Assembly (NCBI RefSeq): GCF_032118995.1
Contig: NC_092649.1
Location: 24,907,332-24,971,331, forward strand
Origin: Asterias amurensis
Taxonomy: Eukaryota; Echinodermata; Asteroidea; Forcipulatida; Asteriidae
DNA length: 64,000 bases
Reading direction: 5' to 3'
The translations under genes were made by a program, and so were the position numbers. Positions 1-13,200 of this stretch are shown here, in pieces (the stretch's first letter is position 1; every line of letters begins with the position of its first letter). The notes beneath the pieces are model-generated. The model was not told the DNA's origin, searched no databases, and worked only from the letters and a program-made list of their open reading frames with translations.

Positions 1-976
1 AATGAAAATTTTGTCAGAAAATTTGTCGTCTAGTCAGAGTCTCCAAAACACTTCAAAAGTTTGTGTTTTCTGACGTAGAGCCGGCCGCAGTTGGAGTACC
101 ACATAAACATGAATGAGAGCATAAAACTGCTCTTACATGTAGCACAGGGCTACCACGAATTCAGACATAGTCTTACAATGTATCCCAGCCTTCTTATGCA
201 CTGTCTATACTGTCTAGAGCGCCACTTATAAGTATCCACTAGCAACTACCCTTAGTGCGCAAAAGGGTAGCAGCCATTTTTTAAACCACTTCACAGGCAA
301 CCATGGAAATGCCAAGGCCAAGAGCCATATGGTTTCATAGAAGCTGCAAAGTACCTATGCTTTTATATGTGAAGTTTGTTTCTGTATAAAGTCATGTACT
401 TGTTTGTTGCGCTGCAAAAAAAGGTAACACACAGAAAGCGATTTTTGTATAGAAAAACCAAATCAAACTGTACTAATTATGTTTGTCCTCTGGCACTTTA
501 ACCTCGTTACAATAGTTGCACACTTGTTGTTTTGAAATCTAGGTATTTAATGGTACACCACTTTGAACTGGTCTATTTTAAAATTGTTCTGTTAACATTG
601 TTCACTTGTGTTGTTGATATAGTAATGTTGAACACAGCTAATTATTGAGGGGGAAAAACCATGACACCACTAATTTGTTCTCACACAAAATTACTTTTTT
701 TATATTAGTTTTGAGCCTTGTTTGCATTGTTGCTTTGCAGAGTTGTTTTGAGTGATACATATAGACTTTGTGCATGCTGCATTTATGTAAAATAAATCAC
801 AACACGTGTGAGCCATCTATGGTGAAACACAATCAGTAGCCAGCCCAATGCAAGGTGCAACATTTGGCCAGTGAAGAAAACAAGATATCAAACTTCGGCC
901 TTTTCATTATAAAGAACCCTGATTTTTATTTTCCTTTTGCGAAACATTTACCGTCTCCCCCTTTTCTCTAACGAAG
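1..976 (+). other. Filamin intron upstream of the repeat 15 exon
   Basis: No coding exon seen. AT-rich intronic sequence ends in a pyrimidine-rich stretch (about 948-969) before the first acceptor. The preceding filamin exon must lie outside the window. Confidence 0.7.
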
Positions 977-1224
977 AAACAATCACCAAGACAGTTACTG
1001 TTGAGGAGGAGACAGTATTCAAGGTGAACTCGCGCGACGCCGGTAAGGGTCATGTGACCTGCACCATCGTTGGACCTGACGGCAAAGAGGTACCCGATTG
1101 TTCCGTTGTTGACAACGGTGACGGAACCTTTGACATCATCTGGACCTGCCCTGCTCCAGGAACCTACAACGTGGACATCAAGTTTGGAGGTGTGTCCCTC
1201 ACTGGTGGACCCATCACTATCAGT
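977..1224 (+). CDS. fln: Filamin exon: Ig repeat 15
   Basis: Encodes most of repeat 15: strand B with [11 protein letters not shown], then [19 protein letters not shown] and CPAPGTYNV. Human FLNA has KAAGKGKVTC and ENEDGTFDI at the same place. The donor GTAAGT at 1225 leaves phase 0. The 5' edge is less certain: the first AG after the pyrimidine tract gives 977, but AGs at 990 and 994 are alternatives. Confidence 0.9.
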
Positions 1225-4200
1225 GTAAGTATCATTAACTCATATTATTATATACATCTATAGATCATGTGACCTTTGTTTACATTCAAACCGCCCTCTG
1301 CTGACAAACACTATACACGTCATGTTTCGCCGGGCACTGAGTTGCGTAGTCAAAGTAAGATTGCGTACACTTTCTAGCTGGCTGCCAAAACACAAAGGTT
1401 TTGCCCGGCGGTATGAGCGCGAATCATGTTATGGTTTTCGTGTGACGTCAGAGGTCACATCGTCTATAGATCATGTGACTTTTATTTACATTCAAACCGC
1501 CCTCTGTTGAAAAAACACTGTATACGTCATGTTTCGCCGGGCAAAAAGACACGTAGTCATGGTAAGATTGCCAACACTTTCTAGCTGGCTGCCAAAACAC
1601 AAAAGTTTTGCCGGCGGTATGCGCTTCGAATCATGTTATGGTTTTCGAGTGCGTCAAAGGTCACATCGTCTATGGGGTTTTCCCTGGAATTTTTCTGTAT
1701 GGTTTTGCTCCCACATCTAAAACTGGAGGTGTCTTCCTTTTCTTCACTACACCTGGTTCTTGGCCAGAGATTAAGTTTGCTTTTCTTTGAGTCGTTGGAT
1801 TCGCAACCAGAACTAATAAATAAGACAGATGCGAGCTACCACTGATATTGGGCACCCAGATGGAATGTGGGGTTATTTGTGCTAGAATGAATGCGGACAA
1901 CATCGTGTCTTGGAAGTGTCGTGGCTGAGCGGTTAAGAGCACCGAATTCTAACTCTGGTGTTTCTGATCAGCAGGTGGGTTTGAATCCCCAGCCATGACA
2001 CTTGTGTCCTTAAGCAATACACTTAACCATTGTGTTGTCCTTCTGATGGGACGTTAAGCTGCTGGTCCCATGTGTTATGTAATGCATGTAAAAGAACCCA
2101 GTGCACTTATTGAAAAGAGAATGGGTTCGCCGAGGTGGTCCTAGTCTGATTGGCAGCAAATTGCGCAACAGCACCTTGTAAAGCATTACATGGTGCTATC
2201 AGAATTAGGTCTCATAATTCAGACGTAGTTCCACATCTTGCAGGAAATACTGTATGTTACAGTGCCAGGAGCGCCACTGGGTGACAGACATGTGCGCTAT
2301 ATAAGAAGCCACAATTATATAGCGCCCCTGAGTTTCCCTTACTATCCACTTCTCCAAGTGTACAGAAAGCATGCGTGCACTTATTTGTCCCATCTGTGCT
2401 TGACTTTATGATTGAGAAAAAGGCGTGATTTTTTTTTTTTTTTTTTTTTTGGACCTCTGTCAGATATGCATTTTCAGAAGTTTTAAGAAATTGTTTAAGA
2501 AATGTTTACGTGCTGATGTACATGTATGAATGTGTATAGACTATGAAAATCAGATTCACTTGATGCATGCATTCTAACGTTGGTTGGATTTTTGGAGTAC
2601 AAGTTTCATTCTACACCTCTGTCAGATACGCAGTTTCTGAAGTTTTTGAAAATTGTTTGAGAAGTGTGTACGTGCTGATGTACATGTACATGTATGAATG
2701 CCTACATGTATGTAGACTATTGACTTTGGTTTAACCCTTACACCCCTAAGGATCTTTGTGAAGATTCTTTTCTTAATCCAACACATTCCGATTCCCATAG
2801 AGTTACTGAACCGCTAAGTCTGATTGAATTAGTTTGCCAACCTCTATGGGAACCAGATTCGCTTGGTGTATGCAATCGATCATTCATTTCACAGTGGGGT
2901 TTTCGGAGGACATGTTTTGTTGTGATGTCTACTGATGATAGATGCTTGATTTGCTTATAGTTTCAAGACGGGACGTGCAGCCCGCAATAATGAACATCTA
3001 CTTCTGTCTGTTGTTGTAGTGTAGGTTTTTATAGTACATTTTTTAATTGATCTAATCTTTCAGCGTTCCGTTATTCTCCTTACTCTTTGTGGTTTGTGCT
3101 ATGATGTAAGGCTCTTTGTGTATATAAGTTTTAATATTCTTTATCCCGATGCAAATTTAACATCTCTTCTATCGTTGCGGTACCCGCTGCAAAAACAAAG
3201 GATTCACACTGCCTCTAGCTACCGGGCAACCTCGGTAGTCTAGTTGGAAAGACACTGCTCTAGAATTGCAAGGTCGTGGGTTCGAATCCCACCCAAGTAA
3301 CATGCTTGTGACATTATTTTTTACAAAACTGGAAAGTACTGAGTATACAGTACACACATCGGTGTATGGGTAAAACAAACAAAATTATTATTATATAAGT
3401 TTTATTCAGTTTGAAAGTGCACACTGTGAAGCATGCCAGGGAACCCACAATATGCAATAACTGTACAAGAGATACTTTGAATTGGAGCATGCAAACTACA
3501 GAAAGGGGATAGAGGTTACTGACTTAACAAAGTAGCCCCCCCCCCCCTTCATCCACTCTCACCTGGTTCGAATGAGCTCCTTATATCTTGACCCTCAGAG
3601 CTGGGTTCAACACCCCCCCCCCCCTTCCTTGCATGCCATTGCGCCCAATCTGACCCAATGAAACCAGGAATTTGGGGGTCTTTGTTAAATGTCTTGCGGC
3701 TCGTTAATCGTCAATGATAACAACTTCCTGAGGTCAATGGTGACAGATGGCCTTGGGTCGGCATCTTCAAACCGGGAAACGAAACTAATTGGTCGTCGTA
3801 TCTGGACCTCTTGTTGAGTTCCGATCTCACATACTGTAAAGCGATTTGATCTTGGGCTACAGTCTACCGGATGGAAGAGCTAGTGTAGACATGAATGAAC
3901 TAATCAATCTTATCTCAAATATTCACCTTGATGCCCCACTGAAATTCTTACTTAAAGATGTTGTGCAGGAGCGGTAGGGATAAAAAACATTGTTCAATTT
4001 TAGTCTGAAGCTACTGAGAAGTCTCCCAAATTTTAAAAAGCTACTCCGCGTTAGAGTATAAAGCAAGATAAGTTCTCGAAAGAACGCAATATACCTGGCA
4101 AGTAGATACACACATGGTGTTACCGCAAAACCAATATACAAAGTTCATACTAGAATTATTTTTTCTGTAAAGTATTTTCCTCTGAACTGAAGTCATATTC

Positions 4201-7200
4201 CAGAAAACTGTATCTGAGAACCTAAACATAACGCAGTAAGCTAGTTTCAGTTGTAAGATAAAGTCTCAAAGAACAAAATCTACACAGCAGAGTAAAAAAT
4301 GCACATGGTAGCATTACCAGAAACCAAGTACACGTGTACATGCATAGAGTTTTTAAACCCACACATGTACTGTACATGACTCACTCAACATATTGGTCGA
4401 CGCGAATCAACTCAACATTTCGATCAGTATGTTTCAATCGTCTTTATGAGAAACCACCACAACGCACAAGAGAGAATATATACACGTACTGTGTTTACCG
4501 CAAACCTTTTACTAGATTGTGTTTCCACTGCGGTTATTTGTTCAGGTCATTGATATTGGTTTGCAGTAAGTCTATTTGATAACGAAGATGCCACGGATTG
4601 TTTTGAGTGTTACTATGGGTCATTGATTTCAGTGAATGGGAGCATTACCTCCTGCTGCTAAGAGATAAATGACCAGAGGGAATGATGGTCAGTTTTGATG
4701 AGAAAACAAAGTGGAAATGTTTTCTTTACAATATTTTTAGCTTTGGAGAAACTGCTACAGGTTCAAAACGTCGGGCCATTAACAATTTTTTGCATTTATA
4801 CCATGGTTTTATACCATCGTTAGCACATGTACATGTAGCAGTTTGCAACAGCAAGTTCCATTTTCTGTGTTGACGGTTATTTAAAAGAAGCTTTAAAAGC
4901 GTTCAAAATCTACAAACTGTATACAACTTGATGAACTTTGTTCTAGAATCAAAATTAGTTACCCATAGAATTATGTATCTGCAAGAGTTTAAGGCAACAT
5001 TTTTTTTTTTTTGCTGTGGTTATTTTATCTCTTTGGTTAAGGAACTGTTAAACTTTGGGTTACTTTAGATATCTGATGGAACAAAATCTGTTGTATTTTT
5101 CTTGTAATTTAGTCTAAAAGAAGGAGTGGCCTTTTTAAGAATAATTTCTTAAATAACTTTTTAATATAAATGATGATTCATACTACAAAGCCTGCTAAAC
5201 CTCTCCTCAAGATATTTGAAAGATAAAGTCTGGAAACATTTTGAGGTGAGCTTGACGTTGCCCCAGTTAGAACATCTGAAAATACGATACTTGTAGTTGC
5301 GGCTTTGTGCCATGCAGTGATTTGTTGGTCGAGTTCCTCCCCAAACTTACCCCAGATGGGGAACTTGTCTATAAGCCCTAATGCCATTCCTGAAAAACCA
5401 CAACAATTTTGACATTCATGATTCATGAATGTGTGCCTAACCAATATGGTGCATTTGGGTACTAGACATACTTTGTAGACTTTGTAGACTTTGTAGCTTA
5501 ATTGGTAATTGTCAAAGAAAAGTCTTCTCACTTGGTGTATCTCAACATATGCATAAAATAATAAACCTGTGAAAATTTGAGCTCAATTGGTCATCGAAGT
5601 TGCGAGATAATAATAAAAGAAGAAAAAAACCTTGTCACACGAAGTTGTGTGCATTCAGATGCTTGATTTTGAGACCTCAAATTCGTAACTTGAGGTCTTG
5701 AAATCAAATTCGTGGAAAATTATTTCTTTCTCAAAAATCACGCCACTTCAGAGGGAGCCGTTTCTCACAATGATTTATACTATCAACCTCTCCCTATTAC
5801 TCACAGTTTAAAACATTGTGAATAACGGCTTCCTCTGTAAGTAACGTAGTCTTTTAGGAAGAAGTAATTTCTCACTCAAATATTAAAAGACTTCAGTCCT
5901 GAAGCCTTTAATTATGCATTTGAAGCAAGTTTGTGCTAGAAGGGTGTTTTTCCTTTCATTATTCTCTTGCAACTTCAAAGACCATTTGAGTCAAGATTTT
6001 CACAGATTTGTTATTTTATGCATATGTTGGGATATACCAAGTGAGAACAATGTTTTTTTGACAATACCCAGTGTCTTTATAGCATGCCAGCTCACTGCCA
6101 TACAGTTTACCACTTTACAGAAAGAATTGATTGCATCATATGCTTTGGGGTTGGGCGCACAACTGGCAACTACAAAAAGATCCTAAATAAAATACTGTAG
6201 GATTTAAAGACATCGTAGACAGAACACAGCTGTCCTCTTTGCATTGCTCTCGGCCACGATAATTAGCAGAATTATAGTGGAGAGTGCGCGACATTTGATT
6301 TTAATCTGAACTGAGCTCTTTAAATTTGCTGATGTCATTCATGTTTCTGCTGAGAGAAACCTTGCGATTTGTTTGCGATTGGTTTTAAAATTGGCTGAAA
6401 GTTCAACAGCAAGAGCAAGACAATTTTAATGGATCTCTATTGACCCATTTCACCCGATGTCATCATCAGAAAAATCTTGAATGCGCCATACTGGTGGGCA
6501 ATTTCACTGTTCGTTTTTATATATAACTCTATGCTGTGCGTTATGCAGGGAAGTGTGCCTTTTATAGGCGACGCGGCGTTAATACACGTAAACCTAACTG
6601 CCCACCAACATGGTGAGCGTGGCATCAGTCGCCGCGTGTGACGCGCGGGCAAGGGGTCAATAGTTTTCACTTCTCAATCCAGGAATCCCTTAATGGAAAG
6701 TTGATTTCATATGCCAACAAAAGTTTCGGGGTTCTGGATGAGTGTTTTTATATATAATTTTTAGAAAAGCCTTTTAACATTGTGCACATGCTTTGTTTAA
6801 TTCACTTCGCAAGTGTATCTCGTAGTCCTTCTTTATTCCTTCCCTGTGAAAAATAGTTAATGGCCTGTTTCAACCCCAGCAGAGTCTTTCTCAAAGGCGA
6901 AAAGAAAGAATTTATATTTGCCCCTATATTTTACCCAGTAAAGATACAATTTTGTGATGTTATAGCATCATTCATGCAGAAAAGTTGACTGTTCTTATTT
7001 ACTGTTTAAATAACATGTATTTCAATCAGTTCAAAGGTTTTTCCCTCATTCCTTGTACACAATGTGAGGATGATTAGATACTAAAGGCTGCTTCATAAAA
7101 ATTGTAATAATTTGAACATCGACATAGTATGCAGTATATGATCATCTGCCAATTTAATTCACAATACTGTCGTATCCAGTCCAGGGGCTCAGATAGAACT

Positions 7201-10200
7201 AGTGGATGATTGGTTTTAATACTCCCCCAATGCATGAGCTGAACTCTTTTCTTGGCCTGGCATTTCAGTTATGCAACCCTCACACTGCACACAGGCCCAT
7301 TTATGGAGATGCAGTTGTCTGGTCGACCTGGGCAATGTGGAAGGCAGTGGGAAGCTGTGGTTCAATGCAAGCCTGAGGTAGTTCATCGAAATTGTTTGCT
7401 GTCTACTGTACCAAGCGGTTGATATCTAACTAGTATACAAACACTTGGGTGCCTACGTGTGGTTTGTCATTTTATGTGCTGAGCTTTATTGACACACGTA
7501 GGCAGTTTAGAAGCTTGATGCGTCTAAGGCTGAAAACAGTTTTTATTTAGTTGTAGACATAATATGTTCATCCTCTATCTGATGATTAATAATAATAATG
7601 ACGTCTTCGATAGCGCCAATATCCACAAAAAAGTGTTCATGGCGCTTGCTCCAATAAAAACGCTCCCCCTTGGTTAGAAGTTGAAAAAATAAGGGTTGGT
7701 GCTGATAGATTTTTTTGATTACTTCTTTTTTTTATCCTTGATGCAATTTTAACATCTGTTACTTCGTTCTTGGTATCTTGGATTGACTATTAAAAGTCAA
7801 CTTTTTCTTTCAAATCCTTATATTGGATTTCTTATATTATTGGTTGTGAGAAGCAATTTAGTAAAATACAAATTGGTTATTACACCTCGTTGAATTCTTA
7901 CTAATTGCTCAACTGTTTCATCCCTCATCTTATACTCAGTCAATTAAACAGAAAGGTCGTGGAGGCATTGCTGGTAGATCTTGTACAACAAGATAATTTC
8001 TAGAATGAAAGCTTTTAATTGTGAAGTGTGGACATTTGATAATATTTCTCCTTGATTAACACACACATTCTAACATGTCTAATATTCTGAAAGAACTGAA
8101 CAAGAAACTGTTACAACAATCATGGAGGCATTGCTGGTAAATATTATGCTACAAGATCATTTCTAAAATGAAGACTTCTTGAATGAAGTCTGATAATTGT
8201 GAAGTTGGGAAATTTGATAATATTTCTCCGTGACTACCACACACATTCTTGTATTCTGAAAGAACTAAGCAAGAAACTGTGAGAAAAGTGCAGATCAGTC
8301 AATGTTTGTTTGTTTGTAATGTTCCTTAATTTCTTTGAAAGTACAGAGGAATTTGCAGACATTCATGTGGCGAGGCTATCTGGTTTTCTAATCATACCAA
8401 GAGTCTCAGCTTTTGAGCAGACGTTAACTTAATCCACATTGTTTGTACATAAGTAACAAATGATGAAATGTGATTCCCATCACCATAGTTTGATTACAAG
8501 ACTGTTTCTTAGGAAGGGGGTCTTCATCGGTTTGTGGCGATTGTCACGACAGTGAACACTGCCTCTCCATCAGCAACACTATCAGAGGTGTCCTACCGCT
8601 TGGTAACCAGGGGGGTTCATCTATTTATGTAATGCATCCTCTCACCTGTTACACATCCAGTGATGACGGAATACCAGTGTCCTAAAGACATGGAATCCTT
8701 TTTAATAGTAATAACATTATTGTTGATTTGATCATAAGAGCTTTCTTGATATAAAGTTGGCGCTAACTCTTTACATAGGCCTGCTGAGAAATGTTTTTTT
8801 TTAAATGCTATCTTACTTATTCCACCCTTATTAGCCAACATTCTAAAAAGTTCATTCAGTCAGTTTCTGAAGAAGAAAAAAGAAACATATCTTGACAGCA
8901 TTCGATTTTGTTCTTGGAAGCTAATGTGGACTCTTCTATAATTTTGAATGATTTGTTTTATGAGTTAAGTCAACTGTGAGAAGCAAACTAACCCTAAACA
9001 AAAAGGCTGACCTGCCAATTTTGTCAAGTTTTTACCAACTTTAAAGTTTTTCCACTAGAGTGTTCCAAAGTCCTATTGTTTTGTACAGTATACAGTCAAG
9101 GTATCTTTTCATTTTCTTAGTTACAATGAAATGTTTTCATAGGTAATACTGATCTCTTATCACTCCCTCTAATCACACAACAAGCAAATTGGCCCGTTTT
9201 ATGACTTCAAATAGCAACGTCTGCAACAGTTTGCCCTAGATAGTCGGAAGCAGATCTGGCCAGGAGATTCAAAAAGCGTGGAATGCTCATAAACACACGT
9301 CATAACATTATCAAAGATTGTCCACTGTTTACATACAGTAATGGTTTGAGTACCGGTTGGGTGCATACTTGGATTCCAATATGATCTTGTGATGAAATGC
9401 AATTCCTGGTGGATTGCGTGCCTACACGTGTGTAAGACTTATGTGTAGATATAGCTACATAAGTCTGTCTTATGGACACATTGAAGAAGGTGATACAAGT
9501 ATAGCCTGCCACCCTGGGAGAACCAACAGTCCTGCCTGTCAGTCACGGTTTGTTTCAAAATGGCCGACCAGTCGTTACTAGGTAACCAGCATCATTAAGA
9601 GATGGACAGAAATAGCCGAGGATGCGTGAGGGACATCATGATTGTCCCACCAGTGATGGGTTGTGTGTGCTCACATTGGCTGCTCTCCACTCCACTTTTC
9701 ATGAGGCATGTGTGGCATTCCGAGGTGGTTTAAGATTACTTGTAGCTCAACTGTTGCCTCCCCATCGCCTGTTTCCTGAAATACCCCGACTGGACTTATT
9801 TGGTTGGCCACAAAATATTACAGACAGCGGTGACATTTAAACAACTGTGGTTTCTGTGTGTGTAGGAGTCTATATTCCTTCTCGTCAAATTTTTGACGGA
9901 TGTTTAGACTACACTTGTCTTGAAATACACCACGTGCTGTGCAGTGTTTTGTGTGTGGTTTTGCAGTCACTCTCGGACTTTACCACTCCTTGGATATACT
10001 GAGTACGTTTTGGATTGGAAACCTCCCGGATCGAGTCTCCAAAGTAAATTGTTCGTCTCTCAATATATTCTTCAAGAGTGTTGGAGATATCTTTTCTGTG
10101 GATCCACTCTGAACTAGGTATGTTTTCTTGGAACGTGGTGTTTATCTTTTGGGTTTACTGTTGTTGGAAGTCCATGGCTTTGGGTCATCAAGGTCATGGC

Positions 10201-13200
10201 AGTCACACTGTCCACTAAGGATGGAATGATTGACATCTTGGGATGAATCCAAGGTACTGGCTTGAAAAGTATCATCGTGAGTATGATGGGTTTGCCATCG
10301 CTCTGATGTCTCGATTGATGATATTTATCATTTTATGATAGCCGTTTGTACCGTAGACATGTTTTTTAAAGTGATTGTGTCTCGTCTTTTTTATTTATTT
10401 ATTTAATTTTTTTCGGGGGGGGGGGGGGGACTTCACTTGATTTCACTTGGTGCACATGACCAAGAGTGGTCCGTTTTAGCAAATTGTTTCAGGTACAGGT
10501 AGGTTATAATTTTTTTGAGCTGCTTTCAGAGTCGCCCGCATACATGTAGTTGTTGTCCGAAAAGCTTAATGTTAGGGAAAAAAATAACTTTACTTGGTTT
10601 TGCTTCCTTTCAGCGTTTGTCAGCAGCGAGTCAAAAATTAATATCCTTCCGTACAAGTATAATTTCTGACCCAAGTGAGTTATCTGGGCCAAATCTGGGC
10701 CAAATCTGGGCCAAATTTATGCTGTGAAGAAATGCAAAACAGCGTGACTGGAGAGCGGAGATGTGTTCATTGCACAATAGTTTCCTAGCGAGTTATCACT
10801 GTTACGTTCGTAGAAGAACTTTCACCCTATTAATAATGCTTCTTTACTCAAATTCATTTCTAAATCAGTCACTAAAAGTTACTGTGTTGTTACTGTGTTG
10901 TTACATTATTCGTTTAATGTTTTCACACGTTTGAGAACGGCCACTGTACTTTTAGAGAAGTACGCTGATTTCTACAAGTTCTACAATCGGAATGAGGTTG
11001 CGCCTCAAAGTATAAATGATAAAGTACATCCTAAATAACATGGAGGGATGCTAGTTCAATTTGACGATAGAAAATATCAAATTGAGCTTTTAACTAGTTA
11101 ATCTCTGCTCTGCGATTGCATTTGCCAACTGTTCCCAAAGTTACTTTTGAACTCTTCCAATATGTATAAATACTCTTCCATAATGAGCTATCCATACAAT
11201 CTTGCATCATTTTGATGTGCCTGGTAAACTTGTGGCATTTTAGTCATTAAGAAGTGTGACTGTACTTTACTGTCTCTGTCACTGCTCAGCTGGTTGAATC
11301 AAATTGAATTGAATTGAATTGAAGTAGATCTAATAAAATCATGGTAAAATTGTAGATAACAATAGGTACAAATAAATTCTCAAAGACAGTGGACACTAAT
11401 GGTAGTTACTCAAAATAGTTATCAGCATAAAACCTTCCTTGGTAACGAGTAATGGGGAGAGGTTGATAGTATAAAACATTGTTAACAACAGCTCCCTCTG
11501 AAGTAATGGAGCAAATGTTATGTTATTCCTCAAAGCATCCCGCTGTCCACAAAATGCAAGTTCAGCACGCATATTACATAACTGCTACAGAGGCCGTGAA
11601 ATGTCTAAGAGAGGTGATAATATTTGAGAATGCGGGTGAGAAACGATCCCCGCGGTGAGCAGGATAACACTGTGTGATGCACCACTGAGATGCTAATGCT
11701 TGGAATGCTGTCGCAGCACTTGAGTTTCATCCTCTCATCTTAACCATGAGAGACTTACTGTATGTAATCACAGACCAAAATAGAGAGTAAGATACTGTGA
11801 AGGAGGAGACAGACACAGGACCCTGGAGTACTATCATGGGGACTTGAGCCTCTTTCACACAAGAGTGATTCAGCAACGGTCCCTTGCTAAAATGTAGCAT
11901 TGCTGTCAAGTTAAACAAAACAGAGAGTAAGATACTGTTGAGGAGGAGACAAACACAGGACCCTGGAGTACTATCATGGGGACTTGAGCCTCTTTCACAC
12001 AAGAGCGATTCAGCAACGGTCCCTTGCTAAAATGTAGCATTGCTGTCAAGTTTAACAAAACAGAGAGTAAGATACTGTTGAGGAGACAAACACAGGACCC
12101 TGGTGTACTATCATGGGGACTTGTGAGCCCCTTTCACACCTTATTTCCTACCTAGATTGGTGAAATTAGTTTGTAACAGACACGGCCAAGTTCTCTTTCA
12201 CCCTAAAGGCAAATTTGTCTTAGGTTTCCAGATAGATAACTGTCTATTTGTAGCGTAATAACCGAAGTAGTTCAATCCAAACCATGTCAGCCAAGAATGT
12301 TTGGCCTTACAATGATCGCAACACAATCGGGCAAGTAATAAGTAGATCGTTAAATTCTAACCAGCCTATTTGGTGACCTGATTTACGCAAACAAACTACA
12401 AGGTGAACCAGTAAGACGATCCAAAAGGTTCACTGGTACCCAAATATTTGAGCCATATTTCAATTAGCTGCTGTTGATCAAAGTTGCAAGGAACCAGGCG
12501 CAAATCTCAGATCATGATAAATTAATTTTGTCTCGAAGGGGTCATAGACCGACTATAATTTATTTAAGATACATAGTTTACTGTATCGAAATGTCTTATG
12601 TGCTTCAAAAACAAATTCCACTCTGCCGATTATGAAATTATTACCGCAGAATTATAAGAAGATTTATATGTTGAGGTTTGAGAAGTCACAGCAACTATGT
12701 CAGAAATGTAATCAGTTGGCTGGTACTCCGGGTAGGCGTCAGCACCCTTTATTTTTGTTTTAGTCTTCCATGCTTTGCATATCATTCTTGTCCACATGGA
12801 ATCACACCTCTTCATTCATGTCATAAACACATACTATGACCATCTTGACTAGGTTACATTCAACTATCATGATGGGACATGTGAAGAGCTGTTTCGCTTA
12901 AAATAGTAACCCCCCCCCCCCCCTCACACTTGACGCAAATGCTCTCCAAAATTTGTGGATGCTTATTTGTTTGAAGATATATATGGGTTGCCAATTTTTT
13001 CTTTTTGTTTGTAATTTTGAAGTCTTATACATGTACAGCGCACGTATCTACCAAACAAGGTACTCAAGGCGCTGAGTATATACAAACTTTCAGAAAGATA
13101 GGTTATTGCAGTGATGGATTCTGAGACCCAGTTATGTAGCACTTGTAAAGGTGCTACATGTACGGCGCATGATGCAGCCACAACCAGGAACACCGGGGCG

